The notes beneath the pieces are model-generated. The model searched no databases. It had not been told where the DNA came from and saw nothing but the letters and a program-made list of their open reading frames with translations. DNA of 64,000 bases, taken from contig NZ_JAXFNY010000002.1 in assembly GCF_034180645.1 (NCBI RefSeq), positions 7,980 to 71,979 on the forward strand, in the 5' to 3' direction. The first letter of the stretch is position 1. Each line of letters opens with the position of its first letter. The DNA comes from Mobiluncus sp034180645. GTDB taxonomy: Bacteria; Actinomycetota; Actinomycetes; Actinomycetales; Actinomycetaceae. Positions 33,880 to 42,760 of this stretch are shown here, piece after piece. A program made the translations under genes and the position numbers.

Positions 33880-35430
33880 ATGCTGCCGTTTCCAGCAATA
33901 GTCCCGGTGAAGCCCGAGGAACTTTCACCTTTCGAAAAATTTAATCAACTTGTGGCCAATGCCCTCGGTACCGTCTATGGCATGAGCATTGGCTATGTGC
34001 TGATTGTGGTACTGCTCGGTTTCGGAATCTACGCGACAATTCGCACCGGTGCCGTCCAGTTCACCATGTTTTCTAAAATGTGGAAGACCGTGATGGGTTC
34101 CCGGAAAGGCTCCCATGGAGGCATCAGCTCTTTCCAGGCTTTCGCGGTGGGCTTGGCTGACCGTGTCGGCACCGGCAACATCGCCGGGGTAGCTATCGCG
34201 ATTACCCTGGGCGGTGCCGGCTCCATCTTTTGGATGTGGATTGTGGCTCTGGTCGGTATGGCGAGCGCTTTCATCGAGGCGACCTTGGCCCAGATGTTCA
34301 AGGTCCGCAATCCCGACGGAACCTTCCGCGGCGGCCCGGCTTTCTATATCGAACGCGGTCTCGGCTCGCGTGCCTGGGGCTCCGTCTTTGCGGTTTTGCT
34401 CATTTTCACCTACGCTTTCACCTTCCAGCTGATTCAGGCCAATACCCTGGCTAGCTTAGCAAAGGCAAACTTCGGGATGCCTACCTACGCCACCGGACTG
34501 TTGCTGGTAGCCATCACCGCGCCTTTCTTTATTGCCGGGATTCGTTCGGTAGCGCGTATCGCTGAATATCTGGCTCCGCTGATGGCAGTCATTTACATGA
34601 CTTTGGCACTGATTGTCATTATCGAGAATATCGGACAACTCGGTACAGTTTTCGCCATGATTTTCCAAGGCGCTTTCGGTGCGAACTCGGTAGCAGGTGG
34701 TACTTTAGGCGGGCTCTTTGCGGCTCTGATGAACGGCACGAAGCGCGGCTTGTTCTCAAATGAAGCCGGTATGGGTTCCGCCCCGAACGCGGCTGCGACC
34801 GCCACTGTGTCCCACCCGGTTAAGCAGGGAATGATTCAGTCCCTAGGTGTATTCGTGGACACCATTTTGGTCTGCAGCGCTACCGCTTTCATCGTGCTGC
34901 TCGGAGGGGTCTACGATCCGAACGCGGCTGAACAGCCTTCTGACGGCGCGGCCCTCACGGTTGATTCCCTGGCCGCGTTGGGTCCCTGGACTAAGCCGAT
35001 TATCCTCATCGTCATCTTTATGTTCGTTTACTCGACTTTGCTGGGTAACTTTAGCTATTCCGAAGGCAACATCAAATACCTGCTGGGCATCGAAAACAAC
35101 GCGTGGATTGTCAAGGCGATTTCCATCATCGCGGTGTTCCTGGGCTCAGTGCTTTCCTTGGAAATGGTGTGGAACTTGGGCGACTGGACCGCGGCGTTGA
35201 TGGCCATCATGAACTTGGTGGCTTGTACCCTGCTGTTCAAGTGGGCTCTGGGCGCCCTCAAGGATTACCAGCACCAACTGGAAACTAAGAGCGAGGACGA
35301 AATTCAGTTCTGTTCCACTGACAATGCGTTCCTTCCCGGTGAGCTTCCCACCGATATTTGGACGAAAGAAGCTATCGCGCAGGGACGCAACATTTCTAGT
35401 GACCCGACTTCGTGGGAACACGGAGATTAA
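33880..35430 (+). CDS. Sodium:alanine symporter family protein (AGCS)
   Basis: A polytopic membrane protein of 516 aa in the alanine/glycine:cation symporter family, with about 10-11 TM segments. The family signature GLADRVGTGNIAGVAIAITLGG is at about residues 88-109 and NEAGMGSAPNAAATA near 292-306, both matching AGCS sodium and substrate sites. It imports alanine or glycine with Na+. It is the last gene of the OPT/AhpD/AGCS operon and is followed by a long hairpin. Confidence 0.93.
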   Translation: MLPFPAIVPVKPEELSPFEKFNQLVANALGTVYGMSIGYVLIVVLLGFGIYATIRTGAVQFTMFSKMWKTVMGSRKGSHGGISSFQAFAVGLADRVGTGNIAGVAIAITLGGAGSIFWMWIVALVGMASAFIEATLAQMFKVRNPDGTFRGGPAFYIERGLGSRAWGSVFAVLLIFTYAFTFQLIQANTLASLAKANFGMPTYATGLLLVAITAPFFIAGIRSVARIAEYLAPLMAVIYMTLALIVIIENIGQLGTVFAMIFQGAFGANSVAGGTLGGLFAALMNGTKRGLFSNEAGMGSAPNAAATATVSHPVKQGMIQSLGVFVDTILVCSATAFIVLLGGVYDPNAAEQPSDGAALTVDSLAALGPWTKPIILIVIFMFVYSTLLGNFSYSEGNIKYLLGIENNAWIVKAISIIAVFLGSVLSLEMVWNLGDWTAALMAIMNLVACTLLFKWALGALKDYQHQLETKSEDEIQFCSTDNAFLPGELPTDIWTKEAIAQGRNISSDPTSWEHGD

Positions 35431-35440
35431 TCTGAAAACA

Positions 35441-35478
35441 AGTTGGCCCCAGGAACCGCGGTGTTCCTGGGGCCAACT
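35441..35478 (+). terminator. Long hairpin after the alanine symporter gene
   Basis: A perfect 16-bp stem (AGTTGGCCCCAGGAAC with its complement) and a 6-nt loop. No T-tract follows on the plus strand; the minus strand has TGTTTTC after it. It is placed as a terminator but may act mainly as a 3' stabilising hairpin. Confidence 0.6.
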
Positions 35479-35605
35479 GCATCCCCTCTCGCACGGAGTC
35501 GCTACCGCCACGGAAGCATTCGGCCTTTTCGTATGCGCGCGGCAAACCCGGTAGCATAGAGGGGCGTGAAAACGCGATGACAACGAACTATTGAAGGAAG
35601 TAAAC

Positions 35606-36868
35606 GTGAGCGATCTGATTGACGAACTGACTTGGCGGGGCCTGATTAAGCAACACACCGATTTGGACGCGTTGCGCCGGGCTTTGAACGAAGGTCCGCT
35701 CACGTTCTATTGCGGCTTTGACCCGACCGCGGCCTCCCTGCATCACGGGCACCTAGTACAGCTCATCATGATGCGCCATTTGCAGCTGGCAGGACACCAT
35801 CCCATCGCGCTGGTCGGGGGAGCGACCGGTTTGATTGGCGACCCGCGCATGACTTCGGAACGCCAGTTGCAGGACAAGGAAACGGTGGCGGGCTGGGCGG
35901 ACCGTCTGCAGCACCAAATCGAGCGTTTCCTCGATTTCGAGGGCGATAATCCGGCGCGAATGGTCAACAACCTGGAGTGGACCGCGCCCTTGTCCGCGAT
36001 TGATTTGCTGCGCGACCTGGGCAAGAACTTCCGGATGGGTACCATGCTGTCCAAGGACGCCGTGGCGCGGCGACTCAAGAGCGAAGAAGGCATTTCTTTT
36101 ACAGAATTTTCTTACCAAATCCTGCAAGCCAATGATTACCTGCAGCTGTACCGCAAATACGGCGTCACCTTGGAAACCGGGGGCAACGACCAGTGGGGCA
36201 ATCTGGTCGGGGGCATGGACCTGATTCGTAAGGTTGAAGGCAAAGATGTCCACGTGATGACGACGCCTCTGATTACGAAATCAGACGGCACCAAGTTCGG
36301 CAAATCCGAAGGCGGGGCGATTTGGCTCGATCCGGAAATGTTCAGTCCCTACGCGTTCTACCAGTTCTGGTTGAACACTGAGGACGCCGACGTAGTCAAC
36401 TTGCTGAAAGTCTTTACTTTCCTGAGCCGCGAGGAAATCGAAGCATTGGAAACCGAAACGAAGCAAAACCCGGGGAAGCGCGCTGCCCAACGAACTTTGG
36501 CTGAAGCCGTGACCACCCTGGTGCACGGGGCGGATCAAACCGAGCGGGTGAAAGCCGCTTCGACAGCGCTGTTCGGTCGCGGCGACCTGCGCGAGGTAGA
36601 CGGGAAAACCCTGGTAGCGGCTACTGCGGACCTGCCGCGGACTCAGGCCGTGCTGGGAGAAACCAATATTTTGCATCTGTTGGTGGACTCGGGGTTGGAA
36701 AAGGGCATTGGGGCGGCAAAACGTACTGTCGCCTCCGGGGGTGCATACCTGAATAACGAAAAGGTTGAGGACGAAAGTCGGGTCGTTACCGCCGCAGATG
36801 TGCTGCCGGGCGGGGTTGTCTTGTTCCGGAAAGGCAAACGGCAGCTCGGCGTAGCCGTTACGGAATGA
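35606..36868 (+). CDS. tyrS: Tyrosine-tRNA ligase
   Basis: Class I aminoacyl-tRNA synthetase. The HIGH-like motif is HHGH in FDPTAASLHHGHLVQL, the KMSKS-like loop is KFGKSEGG, and the tyrosine-binding EFSYQILQANDYLQL is present. The C-terminal S4-like RNA-binding domain carries TVASGGAYLNNEKVEDES. GTG at 35606 (MSDLIDELTWRG) with AAGGAAG upstream is preferred to the in-frame TTG at 35591. 420 aa is normal. Monocistronic, with TAGCAT at about 35552 as a possible -10 region. Confidence 0.96.
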   Translation: MSDLIDELTWRGLIKQHTDLDALRRALNEGPLTFYCGFDPTAASLHHGHLVQLIMMRHLQLAGHHPIALVGGATGLIGDPRMTSERQLQDKETVAGWADRLQHQIERFLDFEGDNPARMVNNLEWTAPLSAIDLLRDLGKNFRMGTMLSKDAVARRLKSEEGISFTEFSYQILQANDYLQLYRKYGVTLETGGNDQWGNLVGGMDLIRKVEGKDVHVMTTPLITKSDGTKFGKSEGGAIWLDPEMFSPYAFYQFWLNTEDADVVNLLKVFTFLSREEIEALETETKQNPGKRAAQRTLAEAVTTLVHGADQTERVKAASTALFGRGDLREVDGKTLVAATADLPRTQAVLGETNILHLLVDSGLEKGIGAAKRTVASGGAYLNNEKVEDESRVVTAADVLPGGVVLFRKGKRQLGVAVTE

Positions 36869-36981
36869 AGGCAATGACGGTTTTTTTCCTAAACCGCGTT
36901 CACCTTTCGTAGATGGGTATTCTGTCCTAAGATGGATGTATATCCCAATGGTGTGATACTGAACTGTCTAAGGAGACTGCG

Positions 36982-38601
36982 ATGTCCGATACGGAAACTA
37001 CGACGATTTATCCTTCTGCCCAAGCCGAAGCCCAAGCTCGTCAGATGCATCAGCGCTGTGAGGCTTCTTTCCGTAGCTTGGTGCCAAATCTAGAACGGGT
37101 GGTGGGGTTGCCGGAAGGTCGTCCGTTGCGGGCGGTCAGGTCTCCGTTTACCGGCATAGATGCTTTCGGAGTCCCCCAGGCCACTCTGGCAGACTTGGAC
37201 CAGGCCATCGTGCGCGCCCGCAACGCGGGGCGGCGCTGGGGCAAGGCTCCTGCCACCACTCGGGCACGGTTTCTGTACAAACTTCATGACCTGCTGTGGC
37301 AGCACATGGACGAGATTCTCGACGTGATTCAGTGGGAAACCGGCAAGTCCCGCTACCACGCCTATGACGAGATTCAGGATATTGCCCTGAACTGCCGCTA
37401 CTATGCGCGCACTCTCTCTCACGCGGTTCGCGATGAGCGCCGCCGCGGGGCGTTTCCTGGTGTGACGCGCACTTTCGTAATGTATGAGCCCAAGGGAGTT
37501 GTGGGGGTAATTGCGCCGTGGAACTACCCGCTGTCGATGGGGATTACGGACGCTATCGCGGCTTTGGCTGCTGGTAATGCCATTGTGACCAAGCCGGATT
37601 CCAACACTCCGCTGTCGGTGGTGGTCGGCAAAGCCCTGATGGTCGAGGCCGGGTTGGATCCTGATTTGTTCATTATGGTGCCCGGACGTGGCTCCGAGCT
37701 AGGAACCCCGCTCATTAAGCAAGTCGACTACATGATGTTTACCGGTTCCACCGCTACGGGACGGATTATTGCCAAGCAATCGGGCGAAAACCTGATTGGG
37801 GTTTCGGCTGAACTGGGCGGCAAGAACCCGATGATAGTGCTGGAGGACGCAAGGGTTGACGACGCGGTGCGAGGCCTGGTGCGGTCTGCCTACGCCAATA
37901 CTGGTCAGCTTTGTGTTTCCATTGAACGTCTCTATGTCCAAGACTCGATTTATGACGAGTTCAAAGCTAAGCTCATCAAACGTATCAACGATATGAAGGT
38001 TGAGGTTTCCTTTGATTGGGAGGCCGATATGGGGGTTCTAGTTTCCGACCACCAGCTCGAAACGATTGATACCCAAGTTCAGGACGCTCTGAGCAAGGGC
38101 GCGGTAGCTCTGGCCGGCGGCCATGCACTGCCCGAAATTAGCTACACCGCTTATGCGCCCACCCTTCTGGAAGGTGTCGAGGAGGGAATGACCCTGTACG
38201 ACCATGAGACGTTTGGTCCCGTGGTTTCTCTGTATCGTTTCCATACCGATGAACAGGCCATAGCCCTGGCCAATGACACGAATTACGGCTTGAACGCCTC
38301 GGTTTGGGGCAAGCCGGCTCACGCTGTGGCGGTGGCGCGTCGGATTGAGGCGGGCACGGTCAATGTCAACGAGGGGTTCACCGCCGCCTGGGGTTCCACC
38401 GATGCTCCTATGGGTGGCTGGAAAGATTCTGGTCTGGGGCGTCGCCACGGTATCGAGGGCATCCATAAATACATGGAATCGCGTACGATTGCCGTGCAAA
38501 ACCGCGCGGTACCTATCGCTCCGGTTATGGGATTGAGCCAGGAACAATATGTCACGGTCTTAAAATTCGCCCTGAAAGCTATGCGGCGACTGCATCTCTA
38601 G
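36982..38601 (+). CDS. gabD2: Succinic-semialdehyde dehydrogenase (NADP+), aldehyde dehydrogenase superfamily
   Basis: Cytosolic ALDH of 539 aa. Catalytic residues can be placed: N181 in APWNYP, K204 in TKPDSN, E277 in SAELGGKNP and nucleophile C311 in NTGQLCVSIERL. The long N-terminus and ERLYVQDSIYDEF segment resemble actinobacterial GabD2, which oxidises succinic semialdehyde to succinate in variant TCA or GABA routes. The substrate assignment is by family resemblance. AAGGAGA lies before the ATG. It ends next to a hairpin shared with convergent folA. Confidence 0.85.
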   Translation: MSDTETTTIYPSAQAEAQARQMHQRCEASFRSLVPNLERVVGLPEGRPLRAVRSPFTGIDAFGVPQATLADLDQAIVRARNAGRRWGKAPATTRARFLYKLHDLLWQHMDEILDVIQWETGKSRYHAYDEIQDIALNCRYYARTLSHAVRDERRRGAFPGVTRTFVMYEPKGVVGVIAPWNYPLSMGITDAIAALAAGNAIVTKPDSNTPLSVVVGKALMVEAGLDPDLFIMVPGRGSELGTPLIKQVDYMMFTGSTATGRIIAKQSGENLIGVSAELGGKNPMIVLEDARVDDAVRGLVRSAYANTGQLCVSIERLYVQDSIYDEFKAKLIKRINDMKVEVSFDWEADMGVLVSDHQLETIDTQVQDALSKGAVALAGGHALPEISYTAYAPTLLEGVEEGMTLYDHETFGPVVSLYRFHTDEQAIALANDTNYGLNASVWGKPAHAVAVARRIEAGTVNVNEGFTAAWGSTDAPMGGWKDSGLGRRHGIEGIHKYMESRTIAVQNRAVPIAPVMGLSQEQYVTVLKFALKAMRRLHL

Positions 38602-38620
38602 GGACGCATTTCCCTCTTCG

Positions 38621-38671
38621 CGATGGGTTCGGAATCGTGTCGTAACTCTCGGTGTGACCGAACCCGTCGTC
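38621..38671. terminator. Hairpin between convergent gabD2 and folA
   Basis: GATGGGTTCGG near 38622-38632 pairs with CCGAACCCGTC near 38658-38668 (one G-U pair). There is no clear T-tract, so a terminator role for either gene is tentative. Confidence 0.4.
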
Positions 38672-38690
38672 CTTTGCAGGGCCGGAACGT

Positions 38691-39344
38691 TTAGCGGGGG
38701 ATGTAGTAGCGTACCCGCCAGGCAGCGTCCCCAGATTTCGGGCGCCAGTTTTCGTCCGAACGGGTCAGATCCAGTTGCCAGCGAACCGGATCGATGACCG
38801 GGGCATAAGCCACCGTGCTCATTGGAGGCACCATCGCGGTCATGTCCAGCTGGGTGACTACCAGTAAATCCGCCAGTCCCAGCTCCATGACTTCGCGATA
38901 CACTTTCGCTCCGCCGGTAATCCACACCTGGGGGGTGTTGGCGCACAGTTCCAACGCTTCGTTGAGGCTGTGGGCTACCTCGACATCAGGGGCGGTGAAC
39001 TCACGAGACCCGGTGAGGACGATATTGCGTCGACCGGGCAGCGCCTGTCCCAGGGAGAGGAACGAGGCGCGTCCCATAATCACTGGATTACCCATAGTGG
39101 TGTCTTTGAAATGCTTGAAGTCCGCGGGGACGTGCCACAGCATTTTGCCGCCAGCACCCAACACTTTTGCCTTGTCCTCAGCCCAAATCATCCCGAGGAC
39201 ACCGATACCGTGTCCGGCGCGGGATTCAGTCGGTGAGCCCTCCGGGATGGGGGTCGGGTCAGGAGAGACTGGCGGAGTCCATCCGTAGGGATTGTGTACC
39301 GGTTTATTTGCGCCAGTATTCAAGCCGACCATGCTGCCTCTCAT
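38691..39344 (-). CDS. folA: Dihydrofolate reductase
   Basis: Reduces dihydrofolate, regenerating the cofactor consumed by ThyA next door. The DHFR core starts near residue 46 with GIGVLGMIWAEDKAKVLGA. The folate-binding MLWHVPADFKHFKDTT, VIMGRASFLSLG and ITGGAKVYREVME segments follow. The chain has an N-terminal extension of about 45 residues rich in Pro, Gly and Ser, so it is 217 aa rather than about 160; a later start would remove it, but no better ribosome-binding site is evident. Its ATG lies 1 nt after the thyA stop, so translation is likely coupled. Confidence 0.93.
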   Translation of the reverse strand: MRGSMVGLNTGANKPVHNPYGWTPPVSPDPTPIPEGSPTESRAGHGIGVLGMIWAEDKAKVLGAGGKMLWHVPADFKHFKDTTMGNPVIMGRASFLSLGQALPGRRNIVLTGSREFTAPDVEVAHSLNEALELCANTPQVWITGGAKVYREVMELGLADLLVVTQLDMTAMVPPMSTVAYAPVIDPVRWQLDLTRSDENWRPKSGDAAWRVRYYIPR

Positions 39345-39345
39345 G

Positions 39346-40146
39346 TCAGACCGCTACGGGAGCGGAAATCTTGGGGTGGTGTTGATAATTCGCCAGACGA
39401 ATCATGTCAAAAGTGTAGCCGTCAATGGAGTCGGCTCTATCCAGTTCCAAAGTGGGGAAGGGGAAAGGATCGCGGGACAGCTGTTGAGTGACCTGGTCCA
39501 CGTGGTTGGCATAGATGTGGCAGTCTCCGCCGGTCCACACGAGTTCGCCGACCTGTAAATCAGACTGTTGAGCCAGCATATGGGTCAGCAAAGCGTAGGA
39601 GGCGATGTTGAAAGGCACCCCCAGGAACATATCCGCCGAACGCTGGTAAATCTGCAGGGAGAGCCGGCCTTGCCCGACCCAGCATTGAAAGAAAGCGTGG
39701 CAGGGAGCCAGAGCCATCTGATCCAACTCCGAAACGTTCCAGGCCGACACCAGCATTCGTCGGGAAGAGGGGTCGTTTTTCAGGGTATCGAGCAGGTTTC
39801 TCACCTGATCCACCGGGCCGGCCGCGGTGGGCCAGGCACGCCACTGATGACCGTAGATCGGTCCCAAATCCCCCGAGTCGTCTGCCCACTCGTCCCAGAT
39901 ATGGATGTTGTTCTCCTTAAGCCAGCGGTTGTTCGTCCCCCCCTGTAAGAACCACAGCAGTTCGCCGACCACGCCGTGCCAGTACAGACTCTTGGTCGTG
40001 ATGGCGGGGAATCCTTGCGAGAGGTCATAGCGCAGCTGGCGCCCGAAAATCGAGCGGGTTCCCGTGCCGGTACGGTCGGGTTTTTCCACGCCGTGGGACA
40101 TAATGTCGGCTAATAAGTCCTCGTATTGGTGGTCGGTGATGGTCAT
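39346..40146 (-). CDS. thyA: Thymidylate synthase
   Basis: Converts dUMP to dTMP with methylenetetrahydrofolate. The nucleophile is C149 in LAPCHAFFQCWV; RTGTGTRSIFGRQL, WHGVVGELLWFLQGGTNN and YQRSADMFLGVPFNIASYALL give the dUMP and folate sites. 266 aa, the usual short ThyA length. It is followed directly by folA in an overlapping arrangement, the classical thyA-folA operon. Confidence 0.97.
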   Translation of the reverse strand: MTITDHQYEDLLADIMSHGVEKPDRTGTGTRSIFGRQLRYDLSQGFPAITTKSLYWHGVVGELLWFLQGGTNNRWLKENNIHIWDEWADDSGDLGPIYGHQWRAWPTAAGPVDQVRNLLDTLKNDPSSRRMLVSAWNVSELDQMALAPCHAFFQCWVGQGRLSLQIYQRSADMFLGVPFNIASYALLTHMLAQQSDLQVGELVWTGGDCHIYANHVDQVTQQLSRDPFPFPTLELDRADSIDGYTFDMIRLANYQHHPKISAPVAV

Positions 40147-40201
40147 ATCTTCCCTTCTTAAACACGCTGAAGGCGGTATAAAACCACTGTATCAGGGACC
40201 C

Positions 40202-40693
40202 CTACAGCAAAAATTCGTCCGCCTTGACGGTCTCTTTGGCGAAGGCGTTTTCAATGGTCTTTACCACGGCTCGCTCTACGCCCGCCGCAAAAAAAGGAAT
40301 CGCGCAGGTAACTTCGCCCTCCAGCGTAATCTCGGTGCCGGACTGCGGAGTTGGCTCAGATTTCGCCACCATAGTGGTCGAAAACTTTACGGGGACACCC
40401 GCCATCGAGCCGCTCATAGTGCCGTTCTCAACCCACCCGGACTGATTCAAATCCCAGACTTCCACCACTTTTAGGTTCAGCCCGGTATTGAGCTTGTTGG
40501 CCAGTTGGTCCAGGTATTCAGTAGAAATGGACACGGTGGAAGATACCCGGATACGGTTATCGACCAGGCTCAAATCAACTTGGGCGTGATCATCCAAATC
40601 CGCCCAGCGTTTTTTATAGTATTCCGGGTTTTTTAACATCGCGGTGACTTGGGCGCGAGATCCGGGATAAGCCAGGGTCTGGGTGAATTTCAT
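40202..40693 (-). CDS. DUF2505 family protein
   Basis: A 163-aa protein of the DUF2505 family, found mainly in actinobacteria. It has a START/polyketide-cyclase-like pattern: an N-terminal strand KFTQTLAYPGSRAQVTAML, a central beta-sheet, and a C-terminal amphipathic helix (VERAVVKTIENAFAKE). It may bind a hydrophobic ligand, but no function is established. The ATG at 40693 has AGGAGAG upstream and is preferred to the upstream starts. It lies 55 bp upstream of thyA in the same direction and could be in the same transcript. Confidence 0.8.
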   Translation of the reverse strand: MKFTQTLAYPGSRAQVTAMLKNPEYYKKRWADLDDHAQVDLSLVDNRIRVSSTVSISTEYLDQLANKLNTGLNLKVVEVWDLNQSGWVENGTMSGSMAGVPVKFSTTMVAKSEPTPQSGTEITLEGEVTCAIPFFAAGVERAVVKTIENAFAKETVKADEFLL

Positions 40694-40777
40694 GTCGGGT
40701 CTCTCCTGAAGCATCAATTACCCTTATATTCTAAATGCAGGTTGCTCAAAACACAGCCCAACGCATAACCTGAGAAG

Positions 40778-42244
40778 GTGTCGACGTTTAAACGCTCCCT
40801 GGGGGAACCCCCATTCCAGGTATTGACCGAAGATGCTGTAGAACAGCTGTATCGTTTGGTGTCGGATTGGCAAATCATCTCTGACCTGTCCCAAGCCGAT
40901 TTGTTGCTGTGGCTGCCGAACCGTTATGACGGCATGTCTTGCGCGGCTCACTGCCGTCCAGCCACCGGACCTACGGTTCACCTCGATGACGTGATTGGGC
41001 TGAACTTGCCTGCCACTCGTCTGCCCTTGCTGGAACAGGCCCAGTTAAAAGGCGAGATTATCGAGAACCCCGTACGCCGTTGGACGGGTATGAACACGGT
41101 ATCCGAGGTGCTGGTGCCCGTGCCTTTTGCGGGACGAAACATTGGAGTCCTGGCGATTGAAACCAACCTGGCTTTCCAGGTCGGCGAGATTGGTGGCGAG
41201 GGTTGGTTTAAAGCGGTTTCCCGGACACTGTGGAAGATGGTGGCGGCCGGAGACTTTCCTTTCGAGGTCACTCCGACTACCGGTAAGCACGGCAATCCCC
41301 GGGTGGCCGATGGGGCCTTGATGCTGGATAATGAGGGGCTGGTAGAACATTGTTCACCGAACGGGATTTCTGCTTTTAAACGGCTTGGTTTTCACAACCA
41401 GCTCCATGGTACGAAACTTAGCGACTCCATCTTGCCGCTGTTGGAAAAAGGCGCCGTCATCGATGAGGATTTGTCAACGGTGCTTCGGGGAAGATCCTCG
41501 GCTATGGCCGAGATTGACGTGCGCGGAGTGGATTTGACCATTCGTTCGCTACCGCTGGTCGAGGAAGGGGAACGGATTGGAGCCCTGCTGCTGTGCCGTG
41601 ATGTGACCGAAAAACGCCATCGTGAAAAGGAACTGTTGAGCAAAGATGCCACCATTCGCGAAGTGCATCACCGGGTGAAAAACAACCTCCAAACGGTCAG
41701 TGCTCTGTTGCGCCTGCAAGCTCGCCGTTCAGATAACGCGGTGGTTCAAGAGGAATTGTCTCAGGCGGAACGGCGAATTTCGATTATTGCGATGGTGCAC
41801 GAGGCGCTGTCACATACAGTTGATGAGACCGTGTCTTTTGACGACATGTTCCGTAAACTACTGGCTTTGGTGGCGACCGCGGCGTCCTCCGACCACTTCG
41901 TGGAGACGCGTTTCTTGGGCAGCTTTGGGACGCTGGGAGCGGACTCGGCCTCTGCCCTCGGGTTGGTGCTTACCGAGCTGGTGACCAACGCAATCGAACA
42001 CGGTTTAGAAGGTCGTGGCGGGGTGGTAGAGGTCGAGGCCCACCAGGACTACCACAACGAGACTTTGGTGGTGACGGTGACCGACGACGGACACGGCCTC
42101 ACCGGCAAATCGGTCGGTTCAGGCTTGGGCACTCAGATTGTCCAGACTTTGGTCAAAACCGAACTGGTCGGGACGGTGCAGTGGGAAAACCGAGAGCCTC
42201 CCGCGAGCGGTACGATTGTGCGCCTCACCGCTACCAAGCTGTAA
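40778..42244 (+). CDS. pdtaS: PdtaS-type sensor histidine kinase
   Basis: A cytosolic sensor kinase of 488 aa without membrane segments. Domains in order: GAF (about 20-150), PAS-like (about 175-280), HisKA_2 dimerisation/phosphoacceptor (REVHHRVKNNLQTVSALLRL near 295), and a C-terminal HATPase with NAIEHG near 405 and DDGHGL and GSGLGTQIV near 435-455. This architecture matches mycobacterial PdtaS, whose partner PdtaR is an ANTAR RNA-binding response regulator. No PdtaR gene is in the window. TAACCT 6 nt before the GTG could be a leaderless -10. It is convergent with whiB, as in mycobacteria. Confidence 0.9.
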   Translation: MSTFKRSLGEPPFQVLTEDAVEQLYRLVSDWQIISDLSQADLLLWLPNRYDGMSCAAHCRPATGPTVHLDDVIGLNLPATRLPLLEQAQLKGEIIENPVRRWTGMNTVSEVLVPVPFAGRNIGVLAIETNLAFQVGEIGGEGWFKAVSRTLWKMVAAGDFPFEVTPTTGKHGNPRVADGALMLDNEGLVEHCSPNGISAFKRLGFHNQLHGTKLSDSILPLLEKGAVIDEDLSTVLRGRSSAMAEIDVRGVDLTIRSLPLVEEGERIGALLLCRDVTEKRHREKELLSKDATIREVHHRVKNNLQTVSALLRLQARRSDNAVVQEELSQAERRISIIAMVHEALSHTVDETVSFDDMFRKLLALVATAASSDHFVETRFLGSFGTLGADSASALGLVLTELVTNAIEHGLEGRGGVVEVEAHQDYHNETLVVTVTDDGHGLTGKSVGSGLGTQIVQTLVKTELVGTVQWENREPPASGTIVRLTATKL

Positions 42245-42286
42245 GTCGGCAGCTTCCGGTAGCCTGCTGGGCTAGTAAAAAAACCG

Positions 42287-42318
42287 TGGTGGTGAGCCAC
42301 TTAATGCGCTCACCACCA
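42287..42318 (-). terminator. Terminator between pdtaS and whiB
   Basis: TGGTGGTGAGC (42287-42297) pairs with GCTCACCACCA (42308-42318). On the minus strand the hairpin is followed by a T-rich run (TTTTTTT), so it mainly serves whiB. Confidence 0.8.
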
Positions 42319-42360
42319 GCGGGGTCTTTCCCGGGTTTGACGCCCCCAGAGGCGTGTAAC

Positions 42361-42624
42361 TTAGAGGCTCGAAGCGCGGCGCGCACGGGCATTGCGGGCA
42401 TTGCGACGCTTCAAAGAACGGCGCTCATCCTCGCTGGTGCCGCCCCAGACGCCGGCATCTTGGTTATTGTCCAGAGCCCACTTCAGGCAAACGTCCACAA
42501 CCTGGCAGGTCGCGCACACGGCCTTAGCTTCTTCAATCTGAGCCAATGCCGGGCCGGTGTTCCCCACGGGAAAGAAAAGTTCAGGATCTACGGTTAAGCA
42601 AGCTGCTTGATCACGCCAGTCCAT
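42361..42624 (-). CDS. whiB1: WhiB-family iron-sulfur transcriptional regulator (WhiB1-like)
   Basis: An 87-aa actinobacterial regulator. The four cluster ligands are C9, C37, C40 and C46, followed by the signature turn GVWGG (58-62) and a basic C-terminal tail (about 68-85, RRSLKRRNARNARARR) for DNA binding. WhiB1 binds a [4Fe-4S] cluster that senses NO and interacts with the principal sigma factor. Synteny with pdtaS supports the WhiB1 assignment. Confidence 0.92.
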   Translation of the reverse strand: MDWRDQAACLTVDPELFFPVGNTGPALAQIEEAKAVCATCQVVDVCLKWALDNNQDAGVWGGTSEDERRSLKRRNARNARARRASSL

Positions 42625-42760
42625 AATTGCTCCTTAGAGTTCGGTGCAAAAGATTCGGTTAGGGATTTGTAAAACTTTTGCGTGGAATAAATTCGACTTA
42701 ACAAGGGTGACATCATTCCAGCGCATTTTCAAGAGATGTAAATGAAGAATTTTTCAAAAA

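Noticed and set aside
35441..35478. Insertion-sequence terminal repeat
   Set aside because: It is a simple 16-bp hairpin with no matching partner or transposase nearby; terminator or 3' stem is enough.
38612..38680. Fragment resembling part of a 5S rRNA (the TTCGGAAT stretch)
   Set aside because: Only about 10 bases agree; the sequence folds as an inverted repeat between two convergent genes and has no other 5S features.
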